Of a DNA stretch of 8,041 nucleotides, positions 5,095 through 8,041 are shown in pieces. The notes under the pieces are model-generated. The model did not search any database, was not told the DNA's origin, and saw nothing but the letters and a program-made list of their open reading frames with translations. Origin of the DNA: a candidate division NPL-UPA2 bacterium (GTDB taxonomy: Bacteria; Bacillota; UBA994); assembly GCA_018725205.1 (NCBI GenBank), contig QLUB01000085.1:1-8041 (forward strand), written 5' to 3'. The translations under genes and the position numbers were made by a program. Every line of letters begins with the position of its first letter. Position 1 is the first letter of the stretch.

Positions 5095-6923
5095 GCGCGC
5101 TCTAGCTCAGTATAGGTGTTCACCTGAAGCCCTGGGCATACGCCGCAGTCTGCGCAGCTCGCTCGCGCGCAGTCGGCGGTATGACTCAGCTTAAGGGCAT
5201 GCTCCCGCTCCCGACACAGGAAGGCTCGGCTGACACCGGGGGATAAATGTTCCCAAGGGAAAAGCTCGTCCGCCCCGCGCGCGCGGTTAGCGTAGAAGCA
5301 GGGGTCAATGCCGACCTCCCCAAAGGCTTCCATCCAGAGATCAAATCTAGAGTGCTCACTCCAACCGTCAAGCTTACAGCCACGGCGATAGGCATCTATT
5401 ATTACTTGCCCTAGCCTCCTGTCTCCCCGGCTAAAAATGGCCTCAAGAAAGCTCGTATCAGCGTCATGATAGTTAAAGGTCACCCGCTTGTGCGTGCGCA
5501 GTCTATCGCGCAAGTAGCGCTGGCGCTCTTCTAACTCATACATGGAGCACTGCGCTTCCCACTGGAAAGGCGTATGGGGCTTAGGTACGAATGATGCGAC
5601 GCTGACAGTGACAGGCAAAATCTTGGCCGCCCTAACGATGAGTTCTACCATCTCCGCGAGGTCGCGCTCGGTCTCGGTGGGCAACCCAATCATAAAATAG
5701 AGCTTAACACTCTTAAAACCTAACCGCGCCGCGCCGCGACAAGCACCCAGCAGGTCTTCTTCTGTCACCTGTTTATTAATACAATCACGCAAGCGCTGGG
5801 AACCGGCCTCCGGCGCAAGAGTTAGCCCGGACTTCTTTCGTTTGGCGACTTGACCCGCTAACTCTACGGAGAAACTGTCGACCCTGAGCGAGGGCAAGGA
5901 AAGATTTACGCCTTGACAGTTCATCTTATCCACTAATTGAGATAACAGGGGGCCTATATTGCTATAGTCCATAGTCGAGAGCGAAGTCAAGGAGATTTCC
6001 TCATAGCCAGTGTTCTTTACCGCTGTGCCAGCCGCGTTCAATACGTGGTCTGTCGAAAATTCGCGTACGGGACGATACAACATGCCTGCCTGACAGAAGC
6101 GGCAGCCGCGCGCACAACCACGGAAAATCTCCAGCATCAGCCGATCATGTACCACGTCTGTATAGGGTATTACGGGTGAAGTCACAAGGTACTCTGGCTT
6201 AAGTTCCTGCTGCACCCGCTTGTTTACTATCGGGAGAGCCGCTTTATCGACAGGTACGATTCCCGCAAATGTTTCGTCGTCGTTGTATGACGCGCGGTAT
6301 AAGCTCGGCACATAGACTCCGGGCACTGCCGCTAGCAGGCCAAGGGTCTCCTGTCGAGAAAGTCCCTGCGCTTTTCGCAGGCGTAGGACCTGAAGTATGT
6401 CCAAAATGACTTCCTCGCCCTCGCCTAGGGCAATGGCGTCAAACACATCCGCGACGGGCTCGGCGTTAAACGCACACGGACCGCCGGCAATAATGAGGGG
6501 GTGTTGTTCTTGACGTGCGTCATTTGTCAAAGGGATGCCCGCTAGGTCGAGCATCCACAGGATGGTGGTGTAACTAAGCTCATACTGCAAAGTAAACCCA
6601 ATGGCATCAAATTCCATCAAGGGGCTATAGTTCTCAAGCGAGTAGAGTTTTACTCCCCACGAAAACAGCTGCTCGCCCATGTCGGTGTGCGGTGCGTAAA
6701 CACGCTCGGCGGCGGCATCGGGCAAGGCGTTCACGCGTTGGTAGAGAATCTTAAGCCCTAAGTGGCTCATACCTACTTCGTAGGTATCGGGGAAGGCTAG
6801 GGCAATGCGTACGGACACTGAAGCAGGATTTTTGCGCACCGCATTGACTTCGCCACCGGTGTAGCGCGCCGGTTTGTTCACTTTCGGCAATAATTCGCGA
6901 ATATATGATGGGATCAAGGTCAT
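5091..6923 (-). CDS. TIGR03960 family B12-binding-like radical SAM protein
   Basis: This 610-aa enzyme has an unassigned reaction. Residues about 36-180 form a B12-binding-like Rossmann domain ('IALAFPDTYEVGMSHLGLKIL', 'GGPCAFNAEP', 'ALGEGEE') without the DxHxxG cobalamin-ligand motif. The radical SAM core follows with C270-x3-C274-x2-C277 ('FRGCARGCRFCQAG'), which would hold the [4Fe-4S] cluster that cleaves SAM. Core strands include 'LPSLRVDSF', 'LTLAPEAGSQRLR' and 'VKLYFMIGLPTE'. A family-typical region 'PHTPFQWEAQ' (449-458) follows. The C-terminus has four more cysteines, C585, C590, C593 and C596, that could bind an extra cluster or zinc. The start is supported by AGGGGAG (6929-6935) 5 nt upstream. 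It overlaps DUF2344 by 4 nt. The pair is conserved next to rng in Clostridia, so an RNA or ribosomal target is a reasonable guess, not shown. Confidence 0.94.
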   Translation of the reverse strand: MTLIPSYIRELLPKVNKPARYTGGEVNAVRKNPASVSVRIALAFPDTYEVGMSHLGLKILYQRVNALPDAAAERVYAPHTDMGEQLFSWGVKLYSLENYSPLMEFDAIGFTLQYELSYTTILWMLDLAGIPLTNDARQEQHPLIIAGGPCAFNAEPVADVFDAIALGEGEEVILDILQVLRLRKAQGLSRQETLGLLAAVPGVYVPSLYRASYNDDETFAGIVPVDKAALPIVNKRVQQELKPEYLVTSPVIPYTDVVHDRLMLEIFRGCARGCRFCQAGMLYRPVREFSTDHVLNAAGTAVKNTGYEEISLTSLSTMDYSNIGPLLSQLVDKMNCQGVNLSLPSLRVDSFSVELAGQVAKRKKSGLTLAPEAGSQRLRDCINKQVTEEDLLGACRGAARLGFKSVKLYFMIGLPTETERDLAEMVELIVRAAKILPVTVSVASFVPKPHTPFQWEAQCSMYELEERQRYLRDRLRTHKRVTFNYHDADTSFLEAIFSRGDRRLGQVIIDAYRRGCKLDGWSEHSRFDLWMEAFGEVGIDPCFYANRARGADELFPWEHLSPGVSRAFLCREREHALKLSHTADCARASCADCGVCPGLQVNTYTELERA

Positions 6924-6933
6924 GTATTCTCCC

Positions 6934-7035
6934 CTAACCGTCTTTTCGTTGCTTAGTCTAATTATACCCTAGAAATACCGCCAACACTACCGCGTTGACG
7001 CTGGAGACACCGTAAACGAAGAGCAACGCAGCCAC
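6934..7035 (-). pseudogene. Untranslated C-terminal remnant of the M50 protease gene
   Basis: Past the TGA at 7036-7038 the same frame continues with 25 codons of hydrophobic, coding-like sequence ('VAALLFVYGVSSVNA' then 'VVLAVFLGYN'), like the final membrane helix of SpoIVFB-type proteases. A TAG at 6958-6960 follows, then seven polar codons ('TKQRKDG') and a TAG at 6934-6936. That last stop meets the Shine-Dalgarno of the radical SAM gene and lies 10 nt before its ATG, the spacing expected of an intact operon junction. I infer that two nonsense changes cut an original gene of roughly 190 codons. Sequencing error is an alternative for either stop. Confidence 0.55.
6961..6966 (-). promoter_or_regulatory. 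Possible -10 box TATAAT upstream of the radical SAM operon
   Basis: Reading the minus strand, TATAAT occupies 6966-6961, about 38 nt before the ATG at 6923. No good TTGACA-like hexamer exists 16-18 nt upstream (the sequence there is TAGTGT-like) and there is no TGn extension. It may be a weak promoter for radical SAM / DUF2344 / rng, or chance, because it lies in what looks like former M50 coding sequence. Confidence 0.3.
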
Positions 7036-7506
7036 TCAGAGAAGCCCCCATGTAGCTCCGGCGGCAAGACCCCGTCGCCTAACTATCGCACTCCTGACAA
7101 TGCGCCCGCCGTCAAGCGGTAAAATGGGCAGCAAATTGACAGTCAGGAGAAGCAGGTTTACCTCTAGGAGGGCATCCCCCCATGCCGCACTTTGCCAGAG
7201 CAGGCCCACGACGCAGAGCACCAAGCTGTTGGCGGGACCCGCCAAAGCAATCGCGGCTTCGGTCTTAGGTTCGACCCCTAGCCAGCGTCCGAACTTGGCC
7301 ACACTGCCAAAGGGCATCAGCACCACTTCCTCCACGCCTACACGGCAATTGAGAGCGGCGAGAATGTGTCCTAGTTCGTGAAAACACACCGAGAACACCA
7401 GTATGGCCGTGTAAACCCAGTCACCCAGCGTAGCCGAGACGAAGAGCCACAACAAAAAAAGATAGTGAACCTTGAGGCTCACCCCTAGAACTTGGCCAAG
7501 ATACAT
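7036..7506 (-). CDS. SpoIVFB-like M50 site-2 intramembrane metalloprotease, apparently C-terminally truncated
   Basis: This membrane zinc protease has 156 aa from ATG 7506, which overlaps the upstream stop as TGATG. A TTG at 7509 is possible but inferior. The start 'MYLGQVLGVSLKVHYLFLLW' is typical of the family. The zinc site HELGH is at residues 43-47, the same numbers as in B. subtilis SpoIVFB, and the third-ligand motif 'NLLPILPLDGGR' at 124-135 has D132 (D137 in SpoIVFB). 'LMPFGSVAKF' (63-72) and 'ALAGPANSLVL' (88-98) are also family motifs. SpoIVFB cleaves pro-sigma-K in the mother cell during sporulation. This homologue follows a SpoIVFA-like gene, so a similar partnership is likely. 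It has no CBS domain and ends right after the catalytic region, before the expected last helix (see remnant 6934-7035). The catalytic core is complete, so residual activity is possible. Confidence 0.87.
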   Translation of the reverse strand: MYLGQVLGVSLKVHYLFLLWLFVSATLGDWVYTAILVFSVCFHELGHILAALNCRVGVEEVVLMPFGSVAKFGRWLGVEPKTEAAIALAGPANSLVLCVVGLLWQSAAWGDALLEVNLLLLTVNLLPILPLDGGRIVRSAIVRRRGLAAGATWGLL

Positions 7507-8041
7507 CAACGTGGAGACGAACGTACGCGTGTAGTGGGGTCAACTAGCCTGTTCGCTAGACTAAGGGCAAAAAAGAGTCTTTCGCTGTGTCCAACTCTTC
7601 CCAATATCTGCCCCAGAGCCACTTGATCACCCTGCCGCACGATTATTTCCCCTAAGTCCCGGTACACGGTGCGCATACCGCTGCCGTGATCAAGCGTCAC
7701 TTGTCCCAGAGGCTCATCCACTTGTACCGCATTCCCTGCCAGCACAGCCTGCACAGCGCCTCCGCGCGTGCTCTCAAGGTACACCCCGCCCTCAGCTTTA
7801 GTGAAAGACACACTTTCCACCGGCCAATCGAAGGCGAGAGCGTCTTGTCGGCCAGTCACGGCTACCCACACAGGTAGGGCGACCTCCTCCTGCGGCTGCC
7901 AGTCTAACCACACCGCCCAAGGCGTCCCTGCCGCTGCGCCGGGGACGAAGACAAACCGCAGATACTCGCGTAGGTCAGCAAACTGCGATGCCCCCCAAGT
8001 CATCGCTACCAAGAGAGCTGCCAGAACCGACCGCGTTCCCC
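7506..8041 (-). CDS. SpoIVFA-like protein with degenerate M23/LytM domain (5' end outside window)
   Basis: The frame stays open to the right edge and 177 residues are visible. An apparent start at 8012 (TTG) or 8003 (ATG) would cut through a hydrophobic stretch ('RSVLAALLVAM') that reads as the single membrane anchor, so the true start is probably beyond the window. After the anchor comes an extracytoplasmic region, then an M23/LytM fold at the C-terminus ('VTLDHGSGMRTVYRDLG', 'VRQGDQVALGQILGRVG', 'VDP'). The peptidase residues are missing: the usual 'YxHL' is YRDL and the 'LHFE' position reads LFFAL, so the domain is probably non-catalytic. This matches SpoIVFA, a membrane regulator that holds SpoIVFB inactive. 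The stop overlaps the M50 start by 1 nt (TGATG). A generic M23-family protein is the fallback name. Confidence 0.8.
   Translation of the reverse strand, partial: GTRSVLAALLVAMTWGASQFADLREYLRFVFVPGAAAGTPWAVWLDWQPQEEVALPVWVAVTGRQDALAFDWPVESVSFTKAEGGVYLESTRGGAVQAVLAGNAVQVDEPLGQVTLDHGSGMRTVYRDLGEIIVRQGDQVALGQILGRVGHSERLFFALSLANRLVDPTTRVRSSPR

Noticed and set aside
6934..7038. Stop-codon readthrough or selenocysteine at TGA 7036 in the protease
   Set aside because: A second stop of a different type (TAG) follows in the same frame, and I see no obvious SECIS-like hairpin directly after TGA. Nonsense mutation is simpler, though not proven.
1..8041. CRISPR arrays, tRNA or rRNA genes, insertion sequences, prophage genes
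   Set aside because: No regularly spaced repeats, cloverleaf structures, transposase motifs or phage proteins were seen on either strand.

Overview
The window looks like chromosomal DNA of a Bacillota (Firmicutes) bacterium, probably an anaerobic, spore-forming Clostridia-type lineage of intermediate GC (judged by eye). The evidence is the set of Gram-positive style Shine-Dalgarno sequences (AAGGAGG, GGAGG, AGGGGAG), tight operons with overlapping stop and start codons, and the gene order SpoIVFA-like / SpoIVFB-like / TIGR03960 radical SAM / DUF2344 / ribonuclease G. From general knowledge that order is a conserved Clostridia block. A genus cannot be named from the sequence.

Left part, plus strand (1-2036): the tail of an ABC transporter ATPase, its NatB/ABC-2 type permease (start at 299, overlapping the ATPase by 14 nt), and a PduO-type ATP:cob(I)alamin adenosyltransferase 16 nt downstream. 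These read as one transcript, although no functional link between exporter and B12 enzyme is obvious.

Middle, plus strand (2055-2624): a compact YefM/YoeB-type toxin-antitoxin module with its own consensus promoter (TTGACA-17-TATAAT), an inverted repeat over the -10 as candidate operator, a TAATG overlap between antitoxin and toxin, and a perfect hairpin spanning the last toxin codons. The toxin keeps the residues expected for an active RelE/YoeB mRNA interferase. A 96-bp convergent gap with short repeats separates it from the next operon.

Right part, minus strand (8041 down to 2721): transcription runs from a SpoIVFA-like (degenerate M23/LytM) protein cut by the window edge, to a SpoIVFB-like M50 intramembrane metalloprotease, a 610-aa radical SAM protein with a B12-binding-like N-terminus and an extra C-terminal cysteine cluster, its usual partner DUF2344, and RNase G with an additional TRAM-like C-terminal domain. 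Junctions are tight (1-nt and 4-nt overlaps, a 10-nt gap).

The most notable observation is that the M50 reading frame stops early at TGA 7036-7038 but continues in the same frame with membrane-type coding sequence. It passes a second stop (TAG 6958-6960) and reaches a third (TAG 6934-6936), which sits at the Shine-Dalgarno of the radical SAM gene, exactly where an intact gene would be expected to end. This suggests a recently truncated or decaying SpoIVFB-type protease, and a TATAAT box now lies in the remnant. I found no clearly new multi-gene system. The radical SAM/DUF2344 pair is the part with the least understood function.
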